A stretch of DNA of 64,000 nucleotides from Bradyrhizobium australiense (GTDB lineage Bacteria > Pseudomonadota > Alphaproteobacteria > Rhizobiales > Xanthobacteraceae): assembly GCF_013114825.1 (NCBI RefSeq), contig NZ_JAAVLX010000003.1:620001-684000 (forward strand), read 5' to 3'. The stretch's first letter is position 1. Every line of letters starts with the position of its first letter. Below the pieces are notes generated by a model that saw only the letters and a program-made list of their open reading frames with translations, did no database searches and was not told the origin of the DNA. Positions 20,591-29,385 of this stretch are shown piece after piece. A program made the translations under genes and the position numbers.

Positions 20591-21541
20591 TTATGCGCCG
20601 TTATTCTTTCCGTCATGCAACCATTGGCCGATCAAATGATGCGCGATGGCGAACGGATGCGCTGCAAACAGGCCGTCGGGGTGCTGGCGCTTGTGCATGA
20701 GAGCGACTTCCGCGCGTTCGAACCAGCGGGCATCCTCGAGCTCTGCGCGGTCCACCACAATATCCTCGTTAAGCGCGCGGGCGGAGCAACCGATCATCAG
20801 CGATGACGGATAGGGCCACGGCTGCGTCATGTAATAGCTCACGTCGGTGCAACGGATGCCGGATTCTTCGAAAATCTCCCGGCAGACCGCGTCCTCGATC
20901 GTCTCGGCCGCTTCGACGAAGCCGGCGAGGCACGACCACATCCCAGGCATGAACTGCTTCTGCCGGCCGAGTAGGCATCGATCACCGTGTGTCACCAGCA
21001 TGATCACGACCGGATCGGTGCGCGGAAAATGCTCGGCCTTGCAGCTCGGGCATTCGCGTTTCCAGCCGCCTTCCTTCATCGCCGTGCGCGTTCCGCAATT
21101 GGCGCAATAACCGTGGCGCTGATGCCAGGTCACCATTGATTTCGCCATGGCGATGGCGGAGAGCTGTTCCGGCGGCACCGTGCCCTGCATCGCCATGCCG
21201 CGCAGCTCGGTCACGGCGACGTCGTCGCGCGTCATCAGCTTTTCCACAGCCGCGGCCGAAATGCCCATGCCGAAAACAGGCGCGCCGTCGCGCAAGCCCA
21301 AAAAGATGGTGCCGGGATTGGCGCCGAGTTTCACCGCCTCCTCGACGCCGAGCAGCACGCGCGGCCCATCCGCCTCCTGCTTCACGAGAAGCGAGTCGCG
21401 GTAGATCACATAGGCGCCAGCATTGCGCTGGTTCTCCAGCGCGAACAGCTTTTCGTCATTGGTGCGCCAATGCGCGGCGCGGTCGAGAATATGGGTAACG
21501 AAAGCGGGCTTCCCCAGCGGATACTTGTCGAATGCGGACAT
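20591..21541 (-). CDS. nudC: NAD(P)H diphosphatase / RNA deNADding enzyme NudC
   Basis: A 316-residue Nudix hydrolase that cleaves NAD(H) and removes NAD caps from RNA. The four-Cys zinc ribbon is CANCGTRT...CPSC (about residues 147-170), the Nudix box GFVEAAETIEDAVCREIFEE with SGI follows, and the NudC-specific motif after it is TQPWPYPSS (family consensus SQPWPFPxS). Length is slightly above the E. coli enzyme because of a longer N-terminal domain. Its start lies five bases from the end of the HIT gene, so the two are surely cotranscribed. Confidence 0.95.
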   Translation of the reverse strand: MSAFDKYPLGKPAFVTHILDRAAHWRTNDEKLFALENQRNAGAYVIYRDSLLVKQEADGPRVLLGVEEAVKLGANPGTIFLGLRDGAPVFGMGISAAAVEKLMTRDDVAVTELRGMAMQGTVPPEQLSAIAMAKSMVTWHQRHGYCANCGTRTAMKEGGWKRECPSCKAEHFPRTDPVVIMLVTHGDRCLLGRQKQFMPGMWSCLAGFVEAAETIEDAVCREIFEESGIRCTDVSYYMTQPWPYPSSLMIGCSARALNEDIVVDRAELEDARWFERAEVALMHKRQHPDGLFAAHPFAIAHHLIGQWLHDGKNNGA

Positions 21542-21545
21542 CTGT

Positions 21546-21992
21546 TCAACCCAACCAGATCTTGCGGCGAAGCGCGTTGATGAAATTCTGGACTTCCTCA
21601 GCGTCGTGCGCCAGCGGCGGCATCACGCCCCAGACCGGGCGCGGCCAGGCCGCATCGTTGGTGCGCCGCGCGATGACATGGACATGCAACTGCGGCACCA
21701 CGTTACCCAGCGCCGCGACATTGAGCTTGTCGCATTTGGTGATCTCTTTCAGCGCCCGCGAAACCCGGGAGATCTCGGTCATCAATTGCGCCTGCTCGAC
21801 CTCGTCGAGGTCGATGATTTCCACCGCACCTGCCCTGCGCGGCACCAATAGCAGCCAAGGGTAATGCGCATCCTTGATGACCAGCACCTTGCACAGCGGC
21901 AGGTCGCCGATATCGATGGTGTCCTTTTTGAGCTGGGAATGCAGCGACCAGGCGGAGGCGTCAGAGGGCATCAAGAGTTCCCATGCCCGCAT
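21546..21992 (-). CDS. HIT family protein
   Basis: A 148-residue histidine-triad nucleotide hydrolase or transferase. The triad is QLHVHVIAR (HxHxH form) near residue 98, and the N-terminal LVIKDAHYPWLLLVPRR segment also fits. The open frame extends to 22379 through a family B repeat and across the SRP RNA on the opposite strand, so ATG 21990-21992 (MRAWELL) is the sound start. First gene of the HIT-nudC-pfkB cluster. Physiological substrate unknown; such proteins commonly act on adenylylated compounds. Confidence 0.9.
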   Translation of the reverse strand: MRAWELLMPSDASAWSLHSQLKKDTIDIGDLPLCKVLVIKDAHYPWLLLVPRRAGAVEIIDLDEVEQAQLMTEISRVSRALKEITKCDKLNVAALGNVVPQLHVHVIARRTNDAAWPRPVWGVMPPLAHDAEEVQNFINALRRKIWLG

Positions 21993-22040
21993 GTCGGGCC
22001 GATAAAGTGCCTTCTGGGCACCCCCCGTTTCATACCAAGG

Positions 22041-22138
22041 TGTCATCATCCGCGAAAGCGGATGGTCCAGTACGCCGCGGCTCCGCCGTTTACCGATGGC
22101 CGCCGCGTACTGGATACCCCGCCTTCGCGGAGTATGAC
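22041..22138. repeat. Palindromic repeat, family B
   Basis: tcatccgcgaaagcggatgg and cgccttcgcggagtatgaca arms with ccagtacgccgcgg and gtactggata, between the HIT gene and the SRP RNA, which diverge here. Confidence 0.88.
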
Positions 22139-22185
22139 AGGGAAAGGTCCGCTTGCTTTCCGGCCCTTTTGGCCCCAAATAGGGG

Positions 22186-22289
22186 CCGGGAGATTGGCGG
22201 TGGACGAGCCACTCGCCAACCGGGTCAGGTCCGGAAGGAAGCAGCCCTAACGAGGTCCGGATCGGGTCGCTCGTCAGTCTCCTACCTGT
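22186..22289 (+). ncRNA. ffs: Signal recognition particle RNA (4.5S type)
   Basis: The universally conserved SRP domain IV hairpin is present as gtcaggtccggaaggaagca with gccctaacgaggtccgg completing the Ffh-binding asymmetric loop and GNRA-type tip. Flanking arms pair (ggaga with tctcc; gacgagc with gctcgtc), giving the roughly 100-nt small bacterial form. Position just before dnaX-ybaB-recR matches the usual alphaproteobacterial order. A T-run (22288-22293) follows the outer stem and may end transcription. End points are estimated from the pairing, good to a few bases. Confidence 0.93.
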
Positions 22290-22393
22290 TTTTCGAGCGA
22301 ATCGCGCATGATAGCGGCCAGTCCGCTTCGTGCGCTCGATTTCGTTCCTTTCCGCAAGCCGGCCCCGAGAGACAATCAATTGCGGATCGACCG

Positions 22394-24271
22394 ATGAGTG
22401 ATGCTGGCGCTCCCCCCGATCACCCCGAAGGCGCCGGACCGGCCGGCCTCGATCTCGGCGCCAGGCCAGAGACCGCCAAGCCCTACCGGGTGCTGGCGCG
22501 GAAATACCGCCCCTCCAGTTTCGACGACCTGATCGGCCAGGAGGCTATGGTCCGCACCGTTTCGAACGCGTTCGAAACCGGGCGGATTCCGCAGGCCTGG
22601 ATTCTCACCGGAGTCCGCGGCGTCGGCAAAACCACCACGGCGCGGATTCTCGCCCGCGCCCTCAACTACGAAAAGCCTGACGGTTCGGTGAAGGGGCCGA
22701 CCATCCATATGCCGGATCTCGGCGTGCACTGCCGGGCGATCATGGAAAGCCGGCACATGGACGTGCTGGAAATGGACGCTGCCTCCCATACCGGCGTTGA
22801 CGACGTCCGTCAGATCAACGACAGCGTGCGCTATGCGCCGGCCAGCGCCCGCTACAAGGTCTACATCATCGACGAAGTCCACATGTTGTCGACGGCGGCC
22901 TTCAACGCCTTCCTGAAGACGCTGGAGGAGCCGCCCGAGCACGCCAAATTCGTGTTCGCCACCACCGAAATCCGCAAAGTCCCGGTCACGGTGCTGTCGC
23001 GCTGCCAGCGCTTTGACCTGCGCCGGGTCGAGGCCGACGTGCTGATGGGGCATCTCTCCAACATCGCGAAAAAGGAAGGCGTCGAGGTGGAGCCCGAGGC
23101 GCTCGGCATCATCGCGCGCGCCGCGGAAGGCTCGGTGCGCGATTCGCTGTCGCTGTTCGATCAGGCAATCGCGCATGCGGCGGGCCTTGTCCGTGCCGAC
23201 GCCGTGCGGCAGATGCTTGGGCTCGCCGACCGCACCCGGGTGATCGACCTTTTCGAGCACCTGGCGCGCGGCGACATCGCCAGCGCCTTTGGCGAATTCC
23301 GCTCGCAATATGACGTCGGCGCCGATCCGGTCGTGGTGCTGTCCGACCTCGCCGAATTCGTCAATTTCGTTACCCGGGTCAAGATCGTTCCCGCCACCGC
23401 CGACAATGTCGCGTTCGGCGAAACCGAGCGCGTCCGCGCCCGCGAGTTTGCCGCAAAACTGTCGATGCGGGTGCTGTCGCGGATGTGGCAGATGCTGCTG
23501 AAGGGCATCACCGAGGTGCAGACGGCGACGCGGCCGGCGGCCGCCGCGGAAATGGTGCTGGTGCGGATCGCCTATGTCGCCGATCTGCCGACGCCGGACG
23601 AAGCGATAAAAATGCTCGACCAGAACGGCGGCGGGTTGCAGGTTACCTCCGGCAGCGCGGCGCCGTCACGAGCCGCGCCAGCCCCGACCATGTCCTCGAT
23701 GCCCGGTTCGTCTTCGATACCGGGTTCGTCATCGATATCAGCTTCGCCGATGCGGGCGCCTGCCTCGCCAAGATCCGGCGCGGAAGCATCCGCGCGCCCG
23801 CAAATGGCGGCGCCGTCGGCACAGACGGAGTCGGCGCCCGTGCTGCGGATCACCACTTTTCCGCAGCTTGTCGCGCTCGCCGGCGAGAAGCGCGATCTCC
23901 TGACCAAGGCGGCGCTGGAAGCCGATATGCGCCTGGTCCGGTTTGAGGACGGGCGGCTGGAAGTGGCGCTCGAGCGCAATGCGGCGCGGGGGTTGGTCAA
24001 TGACCTCTCTCGCAAGCTCGAATTATGGACCGGGCGGCGCTGGACCGTGATCGTCTCCAACGAGCCTGGCCAGCCGACGCTGCGCTCACAGAACGAGCAG
24101 GCGAGGAACGAGCACGCCCGCGCCGCGGAGGCCGATCCGCGCGTGCAGGAGGTGCTGGCGCGGTTTCCCGGCGCCAAGGTCGTCGAGGTGCGAAGGCTTG
24201 CCGCCGAGCCGCCGGAATCCAATATTATCACTGACGAGTTGAACGAGACTTCCGACGCCGACGACGACTGA
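22394..24271 (+). CDS. dnaX: DNA polymerase III subunits gamma/tau
   Basis: Clamp-loader ATPase of the replicase, 625 residues from ATG 22394. Its N-terminal AAA+ module has KYRPSSFDDLIGQE, Walker A GVRGVGKTTTARI, IIDEVHMLS (Walker B), the SRC motif VLSRCQRFDLRR with the arginine finger, and sensor 2 SVRDSLSLFDQAI. The family's four-Cys zinc module between Walker A and B is reduced to one Cys (LGVHCRAI), so no zinc site. A low-complexity Ser/Pro/Ala linker near residues 430-480 precedes the tau-specific C-terminal domain. The open frame reaches back to 21983 across SRP RNA. No A-AAA-AAG slippage heptamer is seen. Confidence 0.96.
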   Translation: MSDAGAPPDHPEGAGPAGLDLGARPETAKPYRVLARKYRPSSFDDLIGQEAMVRTVSNAFETGRIPQAWILTGVRGVGKTTTARILARALNYEKPDGSVKGPTIHMPDLGVHCRAIMESRHMDVLEMDAASHTGVDDVRQINDSVRYAPASARYKVYIIDEVHMLSTAAFNAFLKTLEEPPEHAKFVFATTEIRKVPVTVLSRCQRFDLRRVEADVLMGHLSNIAKKEGVEVEPEALGIIARAAEGSVRDSLSLFDQAIAHAAGLVRADAVRQMLGLADRTRVIDLFEHLARGDIASAFGEFRSQYDVGADPVVVLSDLAEFVNFVTRVKIVPATADNVAFGETERVRAREFAAKLSMRVLSRMWQMLLKGITEVQTATRPAAAAEMVLVRIAYVADLPTPDEAIKMLDQNGGGLQVTSGSAAPSRAAPAPTMSSMPGSSSIPGSSSISASPMRAPASPRSGAEASARPQMAAPSAQTESAPVLRITTFPQLVALAGEKRDLLTKAALEADMRLVRFEDGRLEVALERNAARGLVNDLSRKLELWTGRRWTVIVSNEPGQPTLRSQNEQARNEHARAAEADPRVQEVLARFPGAKVVEVRRLAAEPPESNIITDELNETSDADDD

Positions 24272-24295
24272 TCGGACTCTCGAGAGGACGGATGA

Positions 24296-24616
24296 ATGGC
24301 TGATTTTCTCGGCATGATGAAGCAGGCCGCGCAACTGCAATCCAAGATGCAGGCGATGCAGGAAGAACTCGGCAATCTCGAGGTCGAGGGCATTTCCGGC
24401 GGCGGGCTGGTTGCGGTGCGCATGACCGCAAAGATGGAAGTGAAGGGCGTCACGATCGATCCGTCGCTGATGAAGGCCGAAGAGCGCGAAGTGCTCGAGG
24501 ATCTGCTGGTGACCGCGCACAACGACGCGCGGCGCAAGGCGGAGACCGCGGCGATGGAAAAGATGCAGGCATTGACCGGCGGGCTCGGCTTGCCGCCCGG
24601 ACTTGGTCTCACCTAA
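24296..24616 (+). CDS. YbaB/EbfC family nucleoid-associated protein
   Basis: A 106-residue DNA-binding protein. It starts MADFLGMMKQAAQLQSKMQ, has the long helix plus the GGGLVAVRMTAKMEVKGVTIDPSL sheet, and ends in a flexible tail, all as in the YbaB family, which binds DNA as a dimer. It sits between dnaX and recR as in most bacteria; the stop overlaps nothing and recR follows directly at 24617, so the three form one operon. Confidence 0.95.
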   Translation: MADFLGMMKQAAQLQSKMQAMQEELGNLEVEGISGGGLVAVRMTAKMEVKGVTIDPSLMKAEEREVLEDLLVTAHNDARRKAETAAMEKMQALTGGLGLPPGLGLT

Positions 24617-25222
24617 ATGGCCGCAAGCGTTGCCGGCCCTGAGATCGAACGTCTGATCCAGCTCCTGGCCCGCCTGCCGGGGCTCGGCCCGCGCTCGGCG
24701 CGGCGTGCGGCGCTGCACCTGATCAAGAAGCGCGAGGCGCTGATGACGCCGCTCGCCGGCGCGCTGCAGGTCGCAATCGACAGGATTCAGGTCTGCAAGA
24801 GCTGCGGCAATATCGACACCCAAAACCCCTGCACAGTGTGCACCGACCCGCGGCGCGACTCCTCGACCATCGTCGTCGTCGCCGACGTCGCCGATCTCTG
24901 GGCGCTGGAACGAGCGAATGCGACCAACGCCCGCTATCACGTGCTCGGTGCCACGTTGTCGCCACTCGATGGTGTCGGTCCGCAGGATCTCACCATCGAC
25001 GCGCTGGTGGCACGCGCGCACGAGTCACACGTCAGCGAAATCGTTCTCGCGCTGAACGCAACGGTTGATGGCCAGACCACCGCCCATTACATCACCGATC
25101 TACTGCAGGACGCCAACGTCAAGGTGACGCGGCTCGCGCACGGCGTGCCGGTCGGCGGCGAGCTTGATTATCTCGATGAAGGTACGCTATCGGCTGCCAT
25201 GCGGCAGCGAACGCTGTTCTAA
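24617..25222 (+). CDS. recR: Recombination mediator RecR
   Basis: A 201-residue recombinational repair protein that works with RecO (and RecF) to load RecA at gaps. It has the helix-hairpin-helix [19 protein letters not shown], a four-Cys zinc finger CKSCGN...CTVC (about residues 56-75), the Toprim segment with [12 protein letters not shown] and [13 protein letters not shown], and a Walker-B-like C-terminal region ending [22 protein letters not shown] text. Starts at the base after the ybaB stop. All motifs look intact. Confidence 0.96.
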   Translation: MAASVAGPEIERLIQLLARLPGLGPRSARRAALHLIKKREALMTPLAGALQVAIDRIQVCKSCGNIDTQNPCTVCTDPRRDSSTIVVVADVADLWALERANATNARYHVLGATLSPLDGVGPQDLTIDALVARAHESHVSEIVLALNATVDGQTTAHYITDLLQDANVKVTRLAHGVPVGGELDYLDEGTLSAAMRQRTLF

Positions 25223-25245
25223 CCACATAAACGGAACTGATCGAA

Positions 25246-25671
25246 ATGACGAAACCACGATTCGGCAGGCGCTACTGTTTTGCGGCCATCACGGCAGCGG
25301 CGCTGATCGGGCCTTCCGCATGGGCGCAGCAGGCCGAGCCCGCGCCGAAGCCCGGCAAGCCGATCAATGCCGGCGACGTCCTGTCCGGCGAACTCAACGC
25401 CATGAAGGGCGGCAAGAAAGGCAAGCGCGCCGCGACCTACCAGATCACCAGCGAGCCGCGCCGGCTGCCGCCGCCGAACGGGCTCTGCAATCTCGAAACC
25501 GGGCCCGAGACGTTCCAGCTCGTCACCAATAGCGACGCCCAGACTGCGCAGTTGAAGAATTTCATCGGCAAGGAAATTTCCGTCAAGGTTGACGAAGTCG
25601 CCTGCGCGCAGGATGCCGGGCAGATCAGCGAAGCCGTGATCACCAAGTGGAGCGTGGTGACCAAGCACTAG
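25246..25671 (+). CDS. Exported hypothetical protein
   Basis: A 141-residue protein with a clear signal peptide (basic start MTKPRFGRRY, hydrophobic core, cleavage probably after SAWA). The mature region is a small basic-to-neutral domain with two Cys (GLCNLE and VACAQ) that could form a disulfide. No known family recognised. Codon bias is as in the core genome. It follows recR by 23 bases and could be transcribed with it, though the function would be unrelated. Confidence 0.65.
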   Translation: MTKPRFGRRYCFAAITAAALIGPSAWAQQAEPAPKPGKPINAGDVLSGELNAMKGGKKGKRAATYQITSEPRRLPPPNGLCNLETGPETFQLVTNSDAQTAQLKNFIGKEISVKVDEVACAQDAGQISEAVITKWSVVTKH

Positions 25672-25681
25672 GTAGCGGAGT

Positions 25682-25771
25682 GCGTAGCCCGGATGCAGCG
25701 AAGGGCAGTCCGGAACGATCTCACCGCCTTCGTGCCGGCCCCGAATTTCGCTTCGCTCCATGCGGGCTACG
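25682..25771. repeat. Palindromic repeat, family C
   Basis: gcgtagcccggatgcagcga on the left and cgcttcgctccatgcgggct on the right, between convergent genes; a mildly diverged copy of 4352-4431. Confidence 0.8.
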
Positions 25772-25778
25772 GAGTGAG

Positions 25779-27149
25779 CTAAACCTTCACTGGCCCCAGC
25801 GCCTCGAAATGGCCGCGGCGCTGCAGCCAAGCGAGCAGGAGCAGGCTCGGGATGGCGACGAGCACACAGATCGCGAAGAACATCGGCCACCCCGTCGCCT
25901 TCGCGACATAGCCTGCGCCCGACGACAGATAAGTCCGCCCCACCGCTGCGAGGGCCGTCAGCAGCGCGTACTGGGTCGCCGTGTGCAGCGGATTGCGGCA
26001 CAGGGCCGACAGATAGGCTACGAAGATCACGGTGCCGATGGCGCTGGTAAAATTCTCTGCAGTAATCGCGAATGCCAGCGCCCATTGATTGACGCCGACC
26101 AGCGCCAGCCAGGAGAACGACAGGTTGGCGATCGCCTGCAGCACGCCGCCGATCCACAGGCTCGCAGCAAGCGAATAGCGCCGCGCCACGAAGCCGCCGG
26201 CGAAGCCCCCGATCAGGGTCGCGGCGAGCCCGACGCCTTTGACGATGGCCGCATAGTCGTTGCGTGTAAATCCGAGGTCGATCACGAACGGCGCGGTCAT
26301 GGTACCGGAAAACGCGTCGGTGAACTTGAACAATACGACGAAGGCGAGCGCCGCGAAGGCGTCGCGGCAGGTGACGAATTCCGAGAACGCGCCGATCGCC
26401 GCATGCAGCACGCGGGTAAAGGCGCTGTCGCTGCGGGTGGCGGCCTCCGCGCGGGCGGATTGTTCGGGCTCGGTCGCGACTAGCGCCGTCACGGTGCCGA
26501 TCAGCACCAGCGCCGCCATCACCACATAGCCCCACATCCACGCCGCGCCGCGCGTGATGCCGGTGCCCTCGAAACCGGAGACGATGAACAATGCGCCCGC
26601 GGTCGAGACCAGCATGCCGATCCGATAGGCCGCAACATACGACGCCATGCCGGCGGCCTGTTCGCTCTCGGGCAGGCTCTCGACGCGAAACGCATCGACC
26701 ACGATGTCCTGCGTCGATGACATGGTCGCGACCAGAAGCGCGCCCAGCGCCACGAACAGGGGCGAGCGCGCCGGGTCTGTCAGTGCCAATAGCAGGATCG
26801 CGCCGATCAACAGCAACTGCGAAAACACCAGCCAGCCACGGCGGCGGCCGAACGCGCGGGTGAAGAACGGCACGTGCAGCGCGTCGACCAGCGGCGCCCA
26901 GAGGAATTTCAGGGTGTAGGGCGTGCCGACCAGCGCGAACAATCCGATGGTGCCAAGATCGACGCCGGATTCGCGCATCCACACCAATAGGGTTGATCCC
27001 GACAGCGCCAGCGGCAGGCCAGAGGAAAAGCCGAGCAGCAGCACGATCAGCACGCGCGGCTGGAGGTAGACAGCGAGGCTGTCGCGCCAGGAGATGCGTG
27101 TAGTTGGGGTCTTGTCGGTCGCTTGGGTAGCGGCTTCAGGTGCGGTCAT
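25779..27149 (-). CDS. AmpG-like MFS transporter (muropeptide permease family)
   Basis: A 456-residue inner-membrane protein with about 12-14 hydrophobic segments. GFSSGLPLALSGSTL at the N-terminus, VGTPYTLKFLWAPLVDAL and SSTQDIVVDAFRVE are the hallmark blocks of AmpG permeases, which import GlcNAc-anhydroMurNAc peptides from peptidoglycan turnover. Start ATG 27147-27149. No ampC, ampD or ampR is visible nearby, so a beta-lactamase link cannot be claimed. Confidence 0.88.
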   Translation of the reverse strand: MTAPEAATQATDKTPTTRISWRDSLAVYLQPRVLIVLLLGFSSGLPLALSGSTLLVWMRESGVDLGTIGLFALVGTPYTLKFLWAPLVDALHVPFFTRAFGRRRGWLVFSQLLLIGAILLLALTDPARSPLFVALGALLVATMSSTQDIVVDAFRVESLPESEQAAGMASYVAAYRIGMLVSTAGALFIVSGFEGTGITRGAAWMWGYVVMAALVLIGTVTALVATEPEQSARAEAATRSDSAFTRVLHAAIGAFSEFVTCRDAFAALAFVVLFKFTDAFSGTMTAPFVIDLGFTRNDYAAIVKGVGLAATLIGGFAGGFVARRYSLAASLWIGGVLQAIANLSFSWLALVGVNQWALAFAITAENFTSAIGTVIFVAYLSALCRNPLHTATQYALLTALAAVGRTYLSSGAGYVAKATGWPMFFAICVLVAIPSLLLLAWLQRRGHFEALGPVKV

Positions 27150-27180
27150 GGGAGGGTGTTAGCAGAGATTCGGCGCCACT

Positions 27181-27322
27181 TCCCCTCTCCCATTGTGGGA
27201 GAGGGTGGATCGAATGAGCGCCATCTCATTCGAGACGGGTGAGGGGTCTGTCTCCGCGGAAGGAACCCCCTCATCCGCCTTCGATATCGCTAAGGCACCT
27301 TCTCCCACAAGGGAAGAAGGGA
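27181..27322. repeat. Palindromic repeat, family D relative
   Basis: cccctctcccattgtgggag and ccttctcccacaagggaaga enclose gggtgaggggt and ccccctcatccgcc blocks, between rmuC and the AmpG-like gene. It reads like a truncated ORF on both strands but has no coding character. Confidence 0.65.
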
Positions 27323-27327
27323 AGAAA

Positions 27328-28536
27328 CTACTCCCCCGCCTGCAGCTTGCGCGGGGCGGGGAACAGCTCGGGCGTGCTGTTCTTGACAAAGCGCGGTGTT
27401 TCCACCGGCGCGTCAGTCTTGCTGAAATCGAGTTCCTCGATCCGGCCGGCGCGCTTTTCGATCTTGTCGGCGGAGATCAGGATCTGCCGGACGTCCTCAT
27501 TGACGTCGCCAAAATGCTTCTGCAGCTTTAGCACGCGCTCGCGCAGGCGTCCCAGATCGTCGCCGAGATTGAGCACTTCGGTGCGGATCTGGTCGGCGGC
27601 GTCGCGCATCCGCGCGTCTTTCAAAATCTGCTGCATCACCTGGATCGCCAGCATCAACAGCGAGGGCGACACCAATACGACGCGGGCGCGGTAGGCTTTT
27701 TGGATCACGTCGTCAAAGCCATCGTGGATTTCCGCATAGACCGATTCCGACGGCACAAACATCAGCGCGGTATCCTGCGTTTCGCCCGCGATCAGGTATT
27801 TCTCGGCGATATCGTTGACGTGCTTCATCACGTCGCTGCGCAGGCGCTGCGAGGCAAATTTGCGTTCTTCGTCGCTGCGCGCGTCGTGCAACGCGGTCAT
27901 CGCTTCAAGCGGAAATTTCGCGTCGATGCAGAGCGGGCGCTGGTCGGGCAGGAACACCACGCAATCCGGCCGCTTGCCCGACGAGAGCGTGTACTGGAAC
28001 TCATAGGAGCCCTGCGGCATGCCGTCCTGCACGATCGCTTCCATCCGCGCCTGGCCGAACGCACCGCGTGACTGCTTGTTAGCAAGTACGTCGCGCAAGG
28101 TCGTCACCTGCGAGGTCAGGTCGGTGAGGTTCTTGTGCGCGTTGTCGATGATGCCGAGACGCTCATGCAGCACACGTAGACTATCCATGGTGTGACGCGT
28201 GGTCGCTTCCATCGACTGGCCGACACGATGCGTCACCGAATCCAACCGCTCGTTGACGGCGCGCGCCATCTCCGCCTGCCTACCGGCCAGCGATTGCGCC
28301 ATGGCGTCGACCCGGCCGGTCGATTCGCTCTGCGCCCGCAGCATCTCGCTCAGGCGCTCTTCCAGCTCGTCGGCGCGGATCGCCTGCGCCATCGCCAGTT
28401 CCGCGCCGCGGCGGCCAGAGCGGGCGATGACGACGGCAATCGCCAGCAGCAGCACCAATGCGAGTGCGCCGAAGCCCGTCAGCGCCTCGCCCACGTGAAT
28501 CGGCAGGTCGCCGACGGTGAAGAGAATTTCGTTCAT
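27328..28536 (-). CDS. rmuC: DNA recombination protein RmuC
   Basis: A 402-residue RmuC-family protein. One N-terminal membrane segment (ALALVLLLAIAVVIA) precedes a long coiled coil (about residues 40-150), then the RmuC nuclease-like domain with LDAKFPLEA-type core (residues CIDAKFPLEAM), TALMFVPSESVYAEI and ALIQVMQQI-like helices. Known members limit recombination at inverted repeats and have a predicted PD-(D/E)XK fold. Single minus-strand unit, divergent from def. The intergenic region holds the TTAA-type boxes described separately. Confidence 0.92.
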   Translation of the reverse strand: MNEILFTVGDLPIHVGEALTGFGALALVLLLAIAVVIARSGRRGAELAMAQAIRADELEERLSEMLRAQSESTGRVDAMAQSLAGRQAEMARAVNERLDSVTHRVGQSMEATTRHTMDSLRVLHERLGIIDNAHKNLTDLTSQVTTLRDVLANKQSRGAFGQARMEAIVQDGMPQGSYEFQYTLSSGKRPDCVVFLPDQRPLCIDAKFPLEAMTALHDARSDEERKFASQRLRSDVMKHVNDIAEKYLIAGETQDTALMFVPSESVYAEIHDGFDDVIQKAYRARVVLVSPSLLMLAIQVMQQILKDARMRDAADQIRTEVLNLGDDLGRLRERVLKLQKHFGDVNEDVRQILISADKIEKRAGRIEELDFSKTDAPVETPRFVKNSTPELFPAPRKLQAGE

Positions 28537-28615
28537 TCCCGACTTGTAGCCCGATTCGCCGGTTCGTGCGAACGAAGAGGGAACATTTATGGTAAATGCC
28601 GGGTTAATTTCGTGG

Positions 28616-28655
28616 TTAACGCCGCCTTAAAAATCATGGTTAAGGCCGCCTTAAC
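28616..28655 (+). promoter_or_regulatory. Two CtrA-type boxes (TTAA-N7-TTAA) in tandem
   Basis: ttaacgccgccttaa (28616-28630) and ttaaggccgccttaac (28640-28655) both fit the CtrA consensus TTAA-N7-TTAAC. They lie in a 24-base tandem duplication about 60-100 bases before def and within the rmuC-def divergent region. Prediction from sequence only. Confidence 0.45.
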
Positions 28656-28717
28656 GAACTCCCCGGCGCATTGACCCCGGCAGGTCAGCGGCTTAAATCC
28701 CGCGCCAGAGAAAAATC

Positions 28718-29245
28718 ATGGCCATCAGAGAAATCATCATCCTGCCGGACAAGCAGTTGCGGCTTGTCTCCAAGCCTGTCGAGAAGGTGACGACGGAAAT
28801 CCGCAAGCTCGCCGACGACATGTTGGAGACCATGTACGACGCGCCCGGCATCGGGCTTGCGGCGATCCAGGTCGCGCAGCCGTTGCGACTGATCACCATG
28901 GACCTCGCCAAGAAGGACGAGAATGGCGAGACCAAGCCGAAGCCGCGGGTGTTCATCAACCCGGAAATCCTCTCCTCGTCGGAGGAAATGTCGGTCTACG
29001 AGGAAGGCTGCCTGTCGATCCCCGAATATTACGAGGAGGTCGAGCGCCCGGCCCAGGTCCGCATCCGCTACACCGATCTCGACGGCAAAGTGCACGAGGA
29101 GGATGCCGACGGCCTGTTCGCCACCTGCATCCAGCACGAGATCGATCATCTCAACGGCGTGCTGTTCGTGGATTATCTGTCGAAGCTGAAGCGCGACCGG
29201 GTGTTGAAGAAGTTCACCAAAGCCGCCAAGCGCGCGGCAGGGTAA
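28718..29245 (+). CDS. def: Peptide deformylase
   Basis: Removes the formyl group from nascent N-terminal Met. The 175-residue metalloenzyme shows all three motifs: GIGLAAIQ (about residue 46), EGCLSIPE (residues 93-100; Cys is a metal ligand) and [12 protein letters not shown] (about residue 138; two His ligands and catalytic Glu). Start ATG 28718. fmt, its functional partner on the formylation side, follows 140 bases on, separated by a palindromic repeat, with truA behind it. Confidence 0.97.
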   Translation: MAIREIIILPDKQLRLVSKPVEKVTTEIRKLADDMLETMYDAPGIGLAAIQVAQPLRLITMDLAKKDENGETKPKPRVFINPEILSSSEEMSVYEEGCLSIPEYYEEVERPAQVRIRYTDLDGKVHEEDADGLFATCIQHEIDHLNGVLFVDYLSKLKRDRVLKKFTKAAKRAAG

Positions 29246-29261
29246 GGCTGCCACTCTCAGT

Positions 29262-29352
29262 CGCGATGCCCGGCCTTGTCCCGGGCGTCCACGCCCTTCT
29301 TTTTCGCTGCACCAAAAACGTGGATGGCCGGGACAAGCCCGGTCATGGCGGA
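29262..29352. repeat. Palindromic repeat (GCCCGGCCTTGTCCCGGGC type)
   Basis: atgcccggccttgtcccggg with cgtccacg on the left and cgtggatggccgggacaagc with cggtcatgg on the right, between def and fmt. A single copy in this window; text of this kind is common between rhizobial genes. Confidence 0.7.
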
Positions 29353-29385
29353 GTAAATTGAAGCTCTCAGGGTTATTCAACCACC

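Noticed and set aside
23060..23085. A-rich stretch in dnaX as a programmed frameshift site
   Set aside because: The text is gcgaaaaaggaagg, one A short of the A-AAA-AAG heptamer, with no evident downstream hairpin; gamma made by frameshift is not supported.
25219..26982. 587-codon minus-strand frame over the AmpG-like gene
   Set aside because: Overlaps the real permease in another frame and the exported hypothetical gene on the other strand; Arg/Gly-rich noise.
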